Shown here: positions 42,686 through 53,878 of the stretch, in pieces | Layout of the letters: the number at the start of each line of letters is the position of its first letter | How positions within the stretch are numbered: position 1 is the first letter of the stretch | Assembly: GCF_049243985.1 (NCBI RefSeq) | Contig: NC_135369.1 | Coordinates: forward strand, 19,680,533-19,744,532 | Length of the DNA: 64,000 nucleotides | Direction of reading: 5' to 3' | Source: Paroedura picta | Taxonomy: Eukaryota; Chordata; Lepidosauria; Squamata; Gekkonidae | Program-made: the position numbers and the translations under genes | The notes under the pieces: model-generated | What the model saw: the letters and a program-made list of their open reading frames with translations, nothing else | The model's database searches: none | What the model was told of the DNA's origin: nothing

Positions 42686-42990
42686 CTTGCAAAAAGAGCC
42701 TCTTGTGGCGCAGAGTGGTAAGGCAGCAGACATGCAGTCTGAAAGCTTTGCCCATGAGGCTGGGAGATCAATCCCAGCAGCTGGCTCAAGGTTGACTCAG
42801 CCTTCCATCCTTGCGAGGTCAGTAAAATGAGTACCCAGCTTGCTGGGGGGGGGGGGTAAACGGTAATGACTGGGGAAGGGAATGGCAAACCAGCCTGTAT
42901 TGAGTCTGCCATGAAAACGCTAAAGGGTGTCACCGCAAGGGTCAGACATGACTCGGTGCTTGCACAGGGGATACCTTTACCTTTTTACCT
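42686..42990 (+). repeat. tRNA-derived SINE, third family
   Basis: gagcctcttgtggcgcagag, tcaatcccagcagctggctc (box B-like), gtaaaatgagtacccagctt, gtcagacatgactcggtgct and tacctttacctttttacct tail. The G12 run at 42846 is inside it. Confidence 0.85.
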
Positions 42991-43116
42991 TGCAAATAAC
43001 ACTGGGGCTCCAGAAACTGGGAGTGGCTAGATCAACTGCAAGCGACTTACCTTGCATTTGATAGGACTGTTTACAGCACTGACTTTGCCTTGTTTGCATG
43101 TGTCCTCTGCACAGTA

Positions 43117-43355
43117 CTGTGCCAGCTTGGTGTAGTGGTTAAGAGTGGTGGCCTCTGATCTGGAGAGCTGGGTTTGATTCTCCCACTCTTCCTCCACATG
43201 CAGGCAGCTGAGTGACTTTGGGCCAGTCACAATTCCTCTCAAAGCCCTCTCTGTCTTACCTACATCACAGGGACAGGAAGGGAAGGGGCTATAAGCCGCT
43301 TTGAGTCTCCTTCAGGTAGTAAAAAGCAGGGTACAAAATACCAGCTTCTCTTCTC
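43117..43355 (+). repeat. tRNA-derived SINE (Sauria-type), older subfamily
   Basis: gccagcttggtgtagtggtt, gggtttgattctcccactct and gccgctttgagtctccttca, ending accagcttctcttctcc. Confidence 0.8.
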
Positions 43356-45150
43356 CAACTCCTGGACCGCTGGACTTTTTGGCCTTCTCTTCTTCCATTC
43401 TATGTATATCTTTCTGTCAACTGAGAAAGTGCTTTGTGCTCCTGAAGTGGTAAAGTCTTTATGCTACACATTTGCCAACTTTGAGAGTAATACAAAACTG
43501 CTTTTTAATGGGCTTGCAAGTATAAGTCCCTGAAAGCGATTAGACACAGAACTAGTTCTACTGGCCTGACCGCTACCATTAAACGGATCTGGGATCATTA
43601 GTCACCTAAGACATCGAACTCATAAGCAAACCAAAAGCATTCTAAACCGCTTAGGCCAGTTATGCACTCTTCAACCTTAACTACCTTACAGGGCTGTTGT
43701 GAAGATAAAATGGAAGAGGGAAAGAAGTTATAAGCCTCTGCAGAGAAAAGTGGGGTGCAAAAGTAATATTCAAATAAATGAATTAATGTATCATTTAGTC
43801 TGCTATGAATCCACTCTTCACCAGCTTATTTGGGCATCTGAACATCTAGTATTCTAAGGAATGAAAGTTTCAGGTCGGTCTGCAGTAAAAGAGCAAGCTT
43901 CACATCCAGTAGTGATTTAAAGACGAACAAGATTTCTGGGGTCAAAGCACCAATTCCTCACCTCTGACAACGGGAGCTTTGACTCTTGAAAACGTATATC
44001 GTGAAAGTCTTGCTGTTCTTTTATTTTATATAAGCTTGCCCTTCTAAGAAGTTAAAAGATTCCCTGTATCCACTTTCTTTTACTTGTTTATACCAATCAA
44101 TTTCTGTTGATTTTCAGTTTTGTTTCATGAAATTTATGCCGCTTTCTGCATTGGTTTGGGATAGTTTGTCTACTATATGGCATTCTGGGTATTAAAAAGG
44201 TCAAAGAAATGCAGAAAGATAGGTGTGTTTTCACCCCCATTTTAGCATACTTGCCGAGCTCATATTTACAAGGAGCTGCAGCTCAGGCTGGACGTGCTTC
44301 TTTGGCCAATGAAGCTCTGCCTTTTGTGCTCTGGATGAGAGAAGAAGTCCAAGAATGAGAGGTTGGGTCACATCCAAAGCAGGGCACAGCCAGGGTCTTA
44401 CCACCCTCTGCCCAGCTCTTGAAAGGGATAGAAGGAGGCTAAACAAGCTGAAACAGAAGCCCAAACTTCTAATTTTAATTCTGAACTCATCTCTGGGCTC
44501 CTCACAGGGCATCAGGAGAGCCAAATATCTGAACTTCTAAAACTTTTTGCCCAACTCTCAACATAAATCCAATATTACACCATCAGTGCAGGTCATCTGC
44601 TAAGTGGGCACACAGTGTCCCGTCGTCCCCTCCCCACCCCCAGTTTGCAAGAGGGAAATCTGAGTACCATCAAATGACAAGGTCATAACCTGAAAGGTGA
44701 AAATCATAATTATCGCAAGGGGAAAATAGGAAGGAAAACAAAGCCAGTGTAATTCTACTACCAACTTAGCTGCAGGGTTGTTCAATCAAGGACCTTTGGT
44801 TGCTGTCTGCTCACCACTGAAAAACTCCACAAGAACTGTCAGTGAAGCACTTTGCATAATGTCTCCGGGACAGGAATCCACAAACAGAAGCATGCACTTG
44901 CACAACACAAAATTTAACCGGTTTCTTTCAACAAGCCACACACCGCGGAAGGAAACTGGAAGAAGCAAGAAGCTACCACATTCTGTTTAAACTTGAGAGG
45001 CAGGAACCAGATTCTGTACCTGTCGATCCTGTACAAGGAGGTTGACTTTTTGATCACCTGGACCAGCACGAGGGGGAGGGAAGGCTGAGAGGCAGCAACT
45101 TAAAGAAAGCTTCCCTGAAGGCAAAAACTGGAACCCAAGACAATCTACAG
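43356..45150. other. Repeat-poor DNA, nothing recognised
   Basis: A SINE-like tail is possible at 43680-43790 (cttacagggctgttgtgaag). Otherwise I see no gene, RNA or named repeat. Confidence 0.45.
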
Positions 45151-45397
45151 CAATGGTTCTCAATCTGGGGGTCGGGACCTCTTTGGGGGGTCAAACAACC
45201 TTTCACAGGGGTCGCGGCACAATAAGCGGAAGGATAAGCAGCTTGGCCAGGTGCCATCCACACAACAACCTTGTTGGGTAGATCAAGATAGAGCGTTCGT
45301 CTGTCTGGCACAGCGGAAAAGAGCAAGGTTAGCATGATGGGTCAGAACTGAACTGAGAAACCCCGGGGGGGGGGGGAATTTATATAAAACTAGAAAT

Positions 45398-45432
45398 CAA
45401 GCCCGCTGTATAAGAGATACAGCGGGCGCTAG
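45398..45432. repeat. Hairpin with 11-bp perfect stem
   Basis: gcccgctgtat, a short aagag loop, then atacagcgggc, followed by gctag. A degraded relative is at 38408-38442 (gcctgctgtgg then acagcgggcgctag). Confidence 0.85.
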
Positions 45433-45487
45433 CAGGCAGTGGGTGGGTGCGGGAGTCCCACTCCCCGTTGCCAGGCCCCCTCCCAGG

Positions 45488-45985
45488 AAGGAGGAGAGGA
45501 AGGAAGGCAGCAGGCAGGCATAGAAGGAGAGAGAGAGGGAGAGAGAAAGAAAGTGAGAGAGAGAGAAGGGGAGAAAGGAGAGTAAGTGATGGGAGATAGA
45601 ATGGGAGAAAGGCAGAAGAGAAATGGATGGAAAGGAGCAAGAAAGGAGAGAGAGAAATGAAGGAAGGAAGTAAGGAAGGAAGGAAGGAAAAGAGAGGGAG
45701 GGAGAGAGAGATACAGAGGAAGGAAGGAAGGGAGGGAGAGAGAGAGGCAGGAGGGAGAGAAAGTGAGATACAGAGGAAGGGAGGGAGGAAAGGGATCAAG
45801 CAGGAGGGAGGAGGGGGGTAAAGGGCCCACTGGGTGGGTGAAAGGGGGGGCCGCGGGGGAAGAGTTTGGGGTAGGGATGGGTGGTTGGGTGGGTCTTTGT
45901 GGGGGGAACAGTGGCAGCGTGTGGGGCAGAGAGAGAGAGAGCTAGAAGGGAGAGAGAGAGGGTAAGGAAGGAAGGTAGGAAAGCC
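45488..45985. repeat. Polypurine tract, (GGAA)n/(GAGA)n compound microsatellite
   Basis: About 500 bp that is almost entirely A and G on the plus strand, with ggaaggaagg and gagagagag runs. Long minus frames rich in Ser, Pro and Leu come from this composition. Confidence 0.92.
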
Positions 45986-46117
45986 AAAGGACAGAGGATG
46001 GGGGGGGAAGGAGGGGGGCTGGGAGGTGAAGGGCCCACTGAGCAGGTGAGGGGGGCCCGAGTTGTGAGGGGGTGCGACATGGGTGGAAGGCAAGGAAACC
46101 CCCCGAGGTTGTATTGC

Positions 46118-46395
46118 TGGGCGGGGGATCGCAGGGGAGGGTGATGGCCACAGGAGGGTTCCCCTGGTCCGGGAAGCACAGCCGCTGCGTCAGGGACGCT
46201 CCCCGTGTCCGTGGGAGGTCGGGCGATTGTGGGGGAGGGGGACGGCCTCAGGAGGATTCCCCCAACTCGGGAAGCACAGCTGCCATGTCAGCAATGCATC
46301 CGGCATGCTCCCCGGGTCTGTGGGAGGGTGGGGTATCGTCAGGGAGGGGGGACGGGAGGGTTGTTCTGGGGTGGGAAGCACAGCGGCCTATGACC
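46118..46395. repeat. Minisatellite, about 100-bp unit, nearly three copies
   Basis: Units share gggaggggg, aggaggattcccc / aggagggttcccc, cgggaagcacagc and gctccccgggtctgtgggag. They differ by small indels. Confidence 0.75.
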
Positions 46396-47459
46396 TACCT
46401 TGTAGGCGGGCAGCCGCATAATGGCGGCAGGTGCCCAAAGGCGGCCAAAGTGGGGGGGGGGGGGCGGGAGGCGCACAGCACCTCCCGACTTGTCACCTGG
46501 GGGAAAGGGACCCCCTTGCCAATCACGGACACGGCCCACCCCTACCCCCCTTATCCTTTTATTTATACCGCTCCCATGGAGCGGTTACAGATCATGAACA
46601 ATGGATTTTCATGCCATTGGTCAGTTTCAGTTTAATTTCTGTGAAGGAACACTTGCATAATTTTATGGTTGGGGGTCATGACAACATGAGGAACTGTATT
46701 AAAGGGTCGTGGCATTAGGAAGCTTGAGAGCCACTGCTTCAAAGGATCACAGCACAAGTCCCTCACCCTAGATTCAGTTGTGCAGGTCTGTCCAACTTGT
46801 GACCTCCCCACAGCTTATGCAGGCCATCCATGTTTTAAAATGGCCTTTCAAGTGAACCTTACAGGCTGTGCAATCCCAGACTATGACACCAGGATATGTA
46901 ATCATGCAGTAAACCTGAGGCCAAGCACAGGGTTGCACAACGTGCAAATGAATAACAAGCTTAAACTGCAGAGTTAAAAAAGAGAGAGAGAGAACAGTTC
47001 ATGGTTAACAGACAGTTAATTACTGGTGTGTAACAGCAATTGGCACTTTGCCCCAAATTGCTCCTAATGATCTTCTGACCTACCTTCACTAGAAACCTCC
47101 TCTCAAAAGTGTAATTCCAAACTACTTATTATCTTCCCCACATTTGAAACCACCACCACACCTCTGATCAGAAAAGATCGTTCATCCATCCCAGCAGGTC
47201 CTACTGAGGTTCCCTGGTACCTGCCACCCTGCCTACTCCACTCCCGTCGACAAACTCACCAGAACTCCCTTCTCTTCACGAAAAACCAATTTATGTACTG
47301 TGCACCCCAATACCACTCCTCTTCCTCCTCTCATTTTGCGAAGTCCCATTCATCCTCCTCCTCAACTCAACAGGAGCCAGTCTTTGGAGCTTCATGAACG
47401 TGGGGGTATTCCCGCAAAGCTCCCCACCTTTATCTACTATGGCTGACCACCCCTCCCTG

Positions 47460-47515
47460 CTTTCTTTCTTTATTAGCTGCATTTCCAGACCGCCTCGGGG
47501 CTGAGTACATCGTTT
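47460..47515 (-). repeat. L2-type 3' terminus, short
   Basis: ctttctttattagctgcatt then cagaccgcctcggggctgag, the reverse of an L2 end. Confidence 0.45.
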
Positions 47516-47559
47516 TGCTCCAGGCAGGCCCAAACACACTCCTCCTCACAAGCTCCCTA

Positions 47560-48150
47560 TTTCAACCTCCCTCCCGCCCATTAGAAGCGGGGCTTGGCGT
47601 GGGAGTCCGCATGGTACTCCGGGGCTCCATCCCCCCTCCCTTAGAGGGCTGCCCCCTGCCCTTAACGCGGGCCCATTTCAAGCCGAAGCCCCCCCCCCCC
47701 ATAACGGGCCCGTCCCTTGGGCCACCCTCCGCCCCTTCTCCCTGGCTGACCTGCAGGAGGCCGCTGGGCGCCTCCCCTTGCCTGCCTGCCCTGCGGCTCG
47801 GCTCTCCCTCTGGCCCCAGGCTGGGCCGTCTGCCCCCGGCGTCCCCCGCCAAGCCAGGCCCGGCTCTGTCCCGCTCCCGCTTCCTCCCACAAGGCCCGAG
47901 CGGAGCCCTCGCTGGAGGGGCGGAGCCTTTTGGCCCCTCGCCCGAGCCAATCGCCGCCCGCCCTTCAGCGCCTCCGTCTCCATCTTACGTGCTGGCACCG
48001 CAGGCCAAGGACGGCTTCCATGCGCTCCGCCGCGCGCGCTTCCGGACAGGAGCTAAGATGGAGGCAGTTGGGAAAGGCGGACTGGAAGCCGCGAGAAGCC
48101 CATGCGCTTTTTTTTTCTTTTCCGGTCTGACATCCGGGTTTCCCCGGTGT
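47560..48150 (-). promoter_or_regulatory. CpG island, candidate SLC25A44 promoter and non-coding exon 1
   Basis: Highly GC- and CpG-rich with no repeat in it. It carries an inverted CCAAT box (minus ATTGG, about 47945-47953), ETS motifs (CCGGAAGC on minus near 48040; ttccgg at 48120) and two YY1-like ccatctt / aagatgg motifs (47990 and 48055). Possible minus donors are GTAAGA near 47991 and CAG|GTCAGC near 47753. Its place upstream of SLC25A44 and downstream of SEMA4A is inferred to mark the SLC25A44 start. Confidence 0.55.
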
Positions 48151-49326
48151 GGCTACCCATGCAAAGTTATAGAGCGGTTTCATCATAGAGATGGGGGAGG
48201 CATAGAGCGACCCCGCGGTGTATCCATAGACATATGCTGCCTAGGGCGCCTTTCAATTTTAAAAAGAGTTAAATTGCAGATTCTTCGCCACTGCATTCCT
48301 GTCCATTCAGGATTTTGCTCGTCGTGTGGAGGCCGACTGGAAATTTCGTCTTTCTCGCTTACCTTCAGAGCCTTCCCTCCTCAGGGCGCCAAGGGGGTCC
48401 GCTTGGGCAAAGTGTGTAAGTCGTGCAGTGGGCTGCTTTGTGTTGCTTTTGCCATCTGGGTCCCCGCCCTCTTATTTGATACTGAAGTGCATTGCACCTG
48501 GATAGGGAGGCTCCATTATGGTATCTGCCTTGACTTAAGGGGGAGGGGAAGGCACAGATAAGAACTAAAGCAGAGATCTTGAGGCCTTTTAAATCACGGA
48601 GTTCCAACAAAGGGCTTTGGAAATTTTACGTTGCTAACCCAGCCTAAAGACCTAAGATTCGTTTCCTAGAAGCAAGTGCCATAATGCTCAGCATTTAGGA
48701 GAAAACTTTAAGCCTCCACACTTTTTACTACCTTAGCACCTATATTTTGATGCTTGCCATCTGAGGGTGGAAAAATAAAAGCTGAAATTAGAAATCAAAC
48801 TGTAGGAAGGAAGAAGAGTGAATAGTTTGGACTTCAGTGCTTGGCTTGGCTTGCTGCCATTAGATTGTTTATCCATTTCCAAGAAAAGAGTAACGTTCTT
48901 GGAGGCTGAAGATTTCCAGAAGATTTGGCAGGCCAACAGGTCCGGGCGATAATCCAGTTGGGTGAGGTAACAATTGAGGGAGGCCAAATACAAGGAAGCA
49001 GATTTCAGAGGGTAGCCACTTAAGGACTGCAGTAGAAGACTTCGAATCAAGGCCAGTCGGGCCTTGGAGACCACCACGATTTTAGGGTCAAAAGTCATTT
49101 GGTCAGAAGGAAAGCAAGTTGAACAAAACGAGGAAAGTCAGCTGGAAAAGAGTGTCTATAATAAGCTTCACTGCTTGCAGTTGGGTGATTATTTTTTGAC
49201 ACTGACAGGAGCTTTCCACCTGTCATAAGACCATCATCTGATTACCTGCCATTGCAATTTTGTAAAACCTCTGTGAAGATAAACTAACTAAGGTGTGAGA
49301 GTCATGACTGTTGGGAAGACCCAGCT

Positions 49327-49515
49327 TTGGCGCTGGCTGTGGCTCAATGGTAGATTATTTGCTTGGCATGCAGAAAATCCCAGATTCAATCACCGGCATT
49401 TCCAGTTTAAAAAGTTATAGATGCTGTCAAAGATCTCTGACTGGGATGCTAGATAGCCTCTGCCAAACAAAGGAGACAACACTGACCTTGAGACACCGAA
49501 GGTATGGGGGGTAAT
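49327..49515 (+). repeat. tRNA-derived SINE (second family)
   Basis: gctggctgtggctcaatggt (box A), cttggcatgcagaaaatccc, gattcaatcaccggcatttc (box B) and ctctgccaaacaaaggagac with acaacactgaccttga. Confidence 0.8.
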
Positions 49516-50564
49516 TCTGAAAAGATAACATCATTATTGTCACAGCTTGCTTTCCATTTGGCATATACAGTGTTTACGAAAAGTTGCGAACAAAAAGGCA
49601 GGAGGGGCCTGTTGAAAACACGATCCTGCGAGAAGAGGAATCGATCCACTCAGGTTGCATGAGGACCACTCTCATTTGGAAAGAGACAGGCAAATCTAGT
49701 GTAGGAAATGTGCAAATCCCATGTGCTTGTTCAGGCATGAGGTGGTTGAGGTAGTGTTGTACTTCTTAATGACGAGAAGAACACATCTGGAACATGCCAT
49801 ATAGGAAGCAACCCTTCAAAAGAGGCTGGAGCTCATGTGACACTTCCCAAAAGGTGGAGACTCCTGGGCACAAGGCTGAGAGGCTGGAGGCTGCACTCCA
49901 GACTTCCTCTCCCAAAGTCCAGCCATAATTAGGACAATGAGTGGACTGAAATCCAAGTCGTGTGCTGTATCCACCGCAACTTTATGTGTAATTCAGGTCC
50001 AGCAATTTTTCCGAGCTCCTCTTTTCTGTTTTTTGCAGATTCTCAAAATGAGTGGGATTTATGTTTACAGTGCCAAACAGGAAGAGGAATACCATGCTGT
50101 GGCCTGGAAGGGGAAATATTTGCATTCACTGGGGCCAGCTGTTGAAACTGGAAGAAACTTGCTATTGAGACTGTCAGAAGCATCACAGTGATTCTGCTAA
50201 GAAATTTCAACTTGGTTCTAAGATTCAGACACACAAGATCAGCAGCCTGAAACCTGCGTACTGCAACAATCGCGAGGCCAGTGGTATGATGCACGAGTGC
50301 TACAATGACATCTTACGAGCACACGGAGCAGATCGAGGAAGTATTCTTGGCTGCTGGCTGGCCGCATTTTGGAAGGGTTTCCCAGTAAGAAGGAAACTGT
50401 GTCAGCCGGTCAGAGTTTGCATCTGCCCAGAGATGTGGCTGCAAGAAGAACTGAGTCTGTCTTGTGCAGATTAGAGCATGAGTTGCAATGCGGTTGACCG
50501 GAACATGGTTTTTGCTTTGGTCTGCGGAGTCTTTTGGGTTGTTGCAGTTGGCAGTTCTCGTGAG

Positions 50565-50631
50565 CAGGGGTAGTCAACCTGTGGTCCTTCAGATGTCCAC
50601 GGACTACAATTCCCATGAGCCCCTGCCAGCA
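50565..50631. mobile_element. hAT-type MITE, left half
   Basis: Starts caggggtagtcaacctgtgg and reaches cccatgagcccctgccagc, where it breaks off. Confidence 0.75.
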
Positions 50632-50710
50632 GTTTGGCCACATATTATCACTGGATCATCTCGCTGCCTGTGCAGAAGTTGCAGTTCCATCAGACATCCT
50701 CGATCCCCAC

Positions 50711-50905
50711 AGGATCCCAAGATGGCACCTGTGGGCACCATGGTGCCCGCGAACCCCTTTCCTGGTGCCTGCCAAGTGTTTTTAGAAAGTAGGTGGAGCT
50801 GGCTTCTGATTGGCTGAGATTTTTTAAACCATTGCTTGGGGAGCAGCTGACACCACAGCACAAAGAACTCTCACTGAGTGAATAAAGATAAGCTGTGCGT
50901 AGACA
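50711..50905. mobile_element. hAT-type MITE, third family, partial
   Basis: tgggcaccatggtgcccgcg, cctgccaagtgtttttagaa, ctgattggctgagatttttt and caccacagcacaaagaactc match the copy at 9649-9984. Confidence 0.65.
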
Positions 50906-52359
50906 CAAGGAAATGTTTGTAAACCTGTGCCTGTTTAAGCATGCCTTCTGCCTGAAATGTTGAAGAGCTACTGTTGGAGTTACACATCACCCCCACTCCC
51001 TAACAGGCTGCGGTTGGCTCTGCCGCTTGTGGCAGCAGCCCTCATGCTGTGCCAATTCCAGAACAGTTCACAAGCTCGAAAAGGTTGGGTTCCCATTGTA
51101 GATAATGAAGCCGGGTTGAACATCTCACCTGTTTGACTGTGTCTGGCTTTGTGGAAAGAGTTCACATGTCGTTTGGGACTGTCCTTGCTTCCCCACCCAC
51201 AGCAGCCGTACTGCAGCAGCACTTATGCCCTGTCCCCAACCCTCCAAATTGCTTACAGGCTCAACAAGATCATGCATCTCCCCTCTAAGTCTTGAGGGAG
51301 AGAGCAAAGCTCTAATGTGACTCCAACTTGAGTCCTCAGCTCAGTTGAACGTGGCTGCCGAAAGGGAGGGAGGCAGGCAGTGGCAAGTCCAAGAATAGCA
51401 AGGTTGTCAGGGGGTATGTAAAGAACATCCAGCCTACCCTTGATAGCTGCTATATGGTTGGGGAGTCAGAAATGCATAAACTTCCTTTATGTGAAATGGA
51501 AACTAGGGTTTAAAGTACGGGTGTCCTGCAGAATACGTATTAGGTGTTGGCTCATGATTTCCTTTTAAATCTGGACGTTGAAAATGTAAACCAAGAAACT
51601 ATCAGCGCAGAGGGCAGGATGGCAAGACTGCAGTTTGAAGGTTTTTAACCTCCTTTTTAGGTCCCCATAGGATCGGGGCAAAGTGTCAGAATCCGGATGA
51701 ATAAAACCTTCAGGCCTCTAGGGTGTTGTTTTTTTTTTAATATTGGATATTTTCTTAGAATGTAAAATGAAACAACAGTGGTTGCGCATGCCTTCCTCCT
51801 CACAGGGATAATGCTCCCCTCTCCCATCACAGCTTCCCCTTGGATCTCCTCTTGCTCAGAGCAGGTACTTTACAAGATGACTGTTGCACAGAGGTGTCAG
51901 GTGCTCTGTGTAACACGGCCTGGTTATACCCAAACAGAATAGCAGAAATAACGGCTAGTGCTTCTGCACTCCGCTAGGAACCGTGAGCGTCCCCACAAAC
52001 CTCTCCCACAGACTTCAAGGGGGCGGGCTAGCTGACAGCCCTGGAATTTCAGCACTCTCAAGAACAAAGCCTGAAGCCCAGCAACCTCATCACCATCCTT
52101 CCTGTGTTCCAGGATCTTTAAACACATTTAGCCACTCTGAACAGGAAATTATAGTATTATTATCATTAAATTATTATAATGTTCCATGTAAAAAAATTCA
52201 TAATGTTCCATGTAAACCGGCCAGAGCTGTAAAGAATGGGAGGTATAGAAATCCAAAGAAAGAGAGAAGAAAAAGAGAGAAACATTAATTAATTAATTAG
52301 TGGTGATGCTGAAATGTCACCCAGGCTTGGCAAACAGGTTCTAGAACATTCCTTGGTGG

Positions 52360-52585
52360 TCACAGCTCTTTTGAACATACTCATACCTCTTCTCCCCCAC
52401 CCATCGAGTCACAGCCTCTCTGTGGTTTTCAAGGCAAGAAGCGGTTTCCCTGTGCCTGCTTCCGTGTCACGTGGTATTTGGGGGTGGTCTCCCTTCTGAA
52501 CACTGACCAGGGCTGACCCTGCTTAGCTTCCAAGTTCTGAAAAGATCAGGCTAGCCTGGGCCATCCAGGTGCGGATACACCTCGT
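52360..52585 (-). repeat. 5S rRNA-derived SINE
   Basis: ggttttcaaggcaagaagcg, ggtggtctcccttctgaac and cctgcttagcttccaagttc are the reverse of the 5S-like SINE. Confidence 0.8.
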
Positions 52586-53554
52586 CTGACAAATGGCTTA
52601 ATCGCTGCTTCCTGTCAGTGAGGTGCTGTAGCTCTGAGCAAGGTGGGGCTATGTGAGACTTCTTAGCAGCCTCACCAAGCTGCAGGAGAAGGGAGGGCAG
52701 TAACAGTCAAGGGTATATAAAAGTGCAGTGCCAGGAATCCCTGTGTCTCCATGCACGAGTCATTGGGCAAAGAGTTAGGACTAACGGTGGCCAAAGATGG
52801 GAGCTGCAAGAAACAGGTATATGCACCTGCTTGTGGAAAAGGTGGCCTATGGGAATGGCCTCCACCTGTTTCCAACCTTTGTGGAACAGGAGGAAGAAAA
52901 AGTTGAGGCCCCCCACCCACAACCCAAGAATCATCTGCTTAAACTCGAATGCAATAATCGGATTATCGTACAGACATCAATTTTTTTTAATAAAAATAGC
53001 ATGTATAAATGCAACAAAGATTTACATCTTTAAAAAAAATTATAAACAACATGGACTGAAAAGGTCAAAATACCAAACTGGTGCAAATTTAACTCTCTCC
53101 AATAAAGGGGAAATGAAGCTGGAGATTCCCTCTACCCTCCTAAGTGAGAGCTGAAGGAGGTTTCGTTGCTGTGTCTCGTCCAAGATGGGGGCAGATTTCT
53201 TTTGTGGATAAACCATAGGAAATAAAACCTCTCTTGCGTAATTTGCCACTTCCTTGTGTTCTGTTTGGGACAACCCTTTTCTTTCAAATCAGCTTGACTG
53301 CAGACAGAATTCCCATGATGCCCCACATCCCAAATTTCCTTTGCTGAGAGGGGGAGGCCTAAAAATTTTTATCCATGGAAGAAAAATGGCCGTTTGGTAA
53401 GCATGTGACATATGCTATAGTTCGAACTGGATCACACAAACACCTGTGCCCATTTCAGTTGAATGACCGTCTGGGTAAGAGGGGTGTGTGTATGTGTGTG
53501 TCCAATACCAATAGCATGGGAGAACATCTGGGTCAAAGGTAAAGTACAGAAGAC

Positions 53555-53750
53555 TTCCCAAGGGCACAAGTTTCAGAGGATGGCTCGGTTGGTCTGCAGC
53601 AGAAGCAGCCAGATTCCAGCCCTCGGGGTGCCTTGGAGACAAACAAGATTTTCAGGATTTCTGCCCAATGGGAGCTTTGGCTCTTAAAAGCTCATCCTCC
53701 AAAAATCTTGTTGGGTCTCGAAGGTGCAACTAGACTGGAATCTCACTGTC
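53555..53750. repeat. Dispersed repeat fragment
   Basis: gatggctcggttggtctgca, ggtgccttggagacaaacaa and gggagctttggctcttaaaa belong to the unnamed repeat group seen at 43888-44010. Confidence 0.4.
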
Positions 53751-53872
53751 CCCACAGGAGCAAGGTCACTCCCATCCCTCCTTCCCACCCAAAGCTACGG
53801 ACCTAATTCGAATCCTGATGTCGCTGCTGCTGGGTTCCAATTAAACCATTTCCCCGGGATTTGCATTTTCCA

Positions 53873-53878
53873 TTTATT
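53873..53878 (-). terminator. Candidate poly(A) signal of SEMA4A (AATAAA)
   Basis: The only clear AATAAA on the minus strand in the repeat-poor stretch after the SEMA4A stop, 2.7 kb downstream. Use is inferred. Confidence 0.3.

Larger units (their letters stand above)
45151..46736 (+). mobile_element. hAT-type element with a 1.3 kb foreign or expanded interior
   Basis: Left end caatggttctcaatctgggg through gcagcttggcc (to about 45249). Right end from about 46545 (gatcatgaacaatggatttt) to gaagcttgagagccactg. Both match the 300-bp relative at 5396-5695. Between them lie a hairpin, a polypurine tract and a minisatellite, described separately. Flanks atctacag and cttcaaag match poorly. Confidence 0.75.
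48151..52359. other. Intergenic DNA, largely unrecognised
   Basis: Holds the SINE at 49327-49515 and hAT pieces at 50565 and 50711. Between these I see unique sequence without a convincing gene. Confidence 0.45.

Noticed and set aside
45398-45432. Helitron 3' terminus
   Set aside because: The hairpin sits one base from CTAG and is not followed by T. No 5' TC end or helicase remnant was found, so it is kept only as an open question.
45380-46093. 237-codon minus frame rich in Ser, Pro and Leu
   Set aside because: Translation of a polypurine microsatellite, with no protein family resemblance.
47515-48561. 348-codon plus-strand open frame
   Set aside because: Lies in the CpG island. It is Pro/Arg/Ser-rich with no recognisable domain and is best explained by GC-rich composition.
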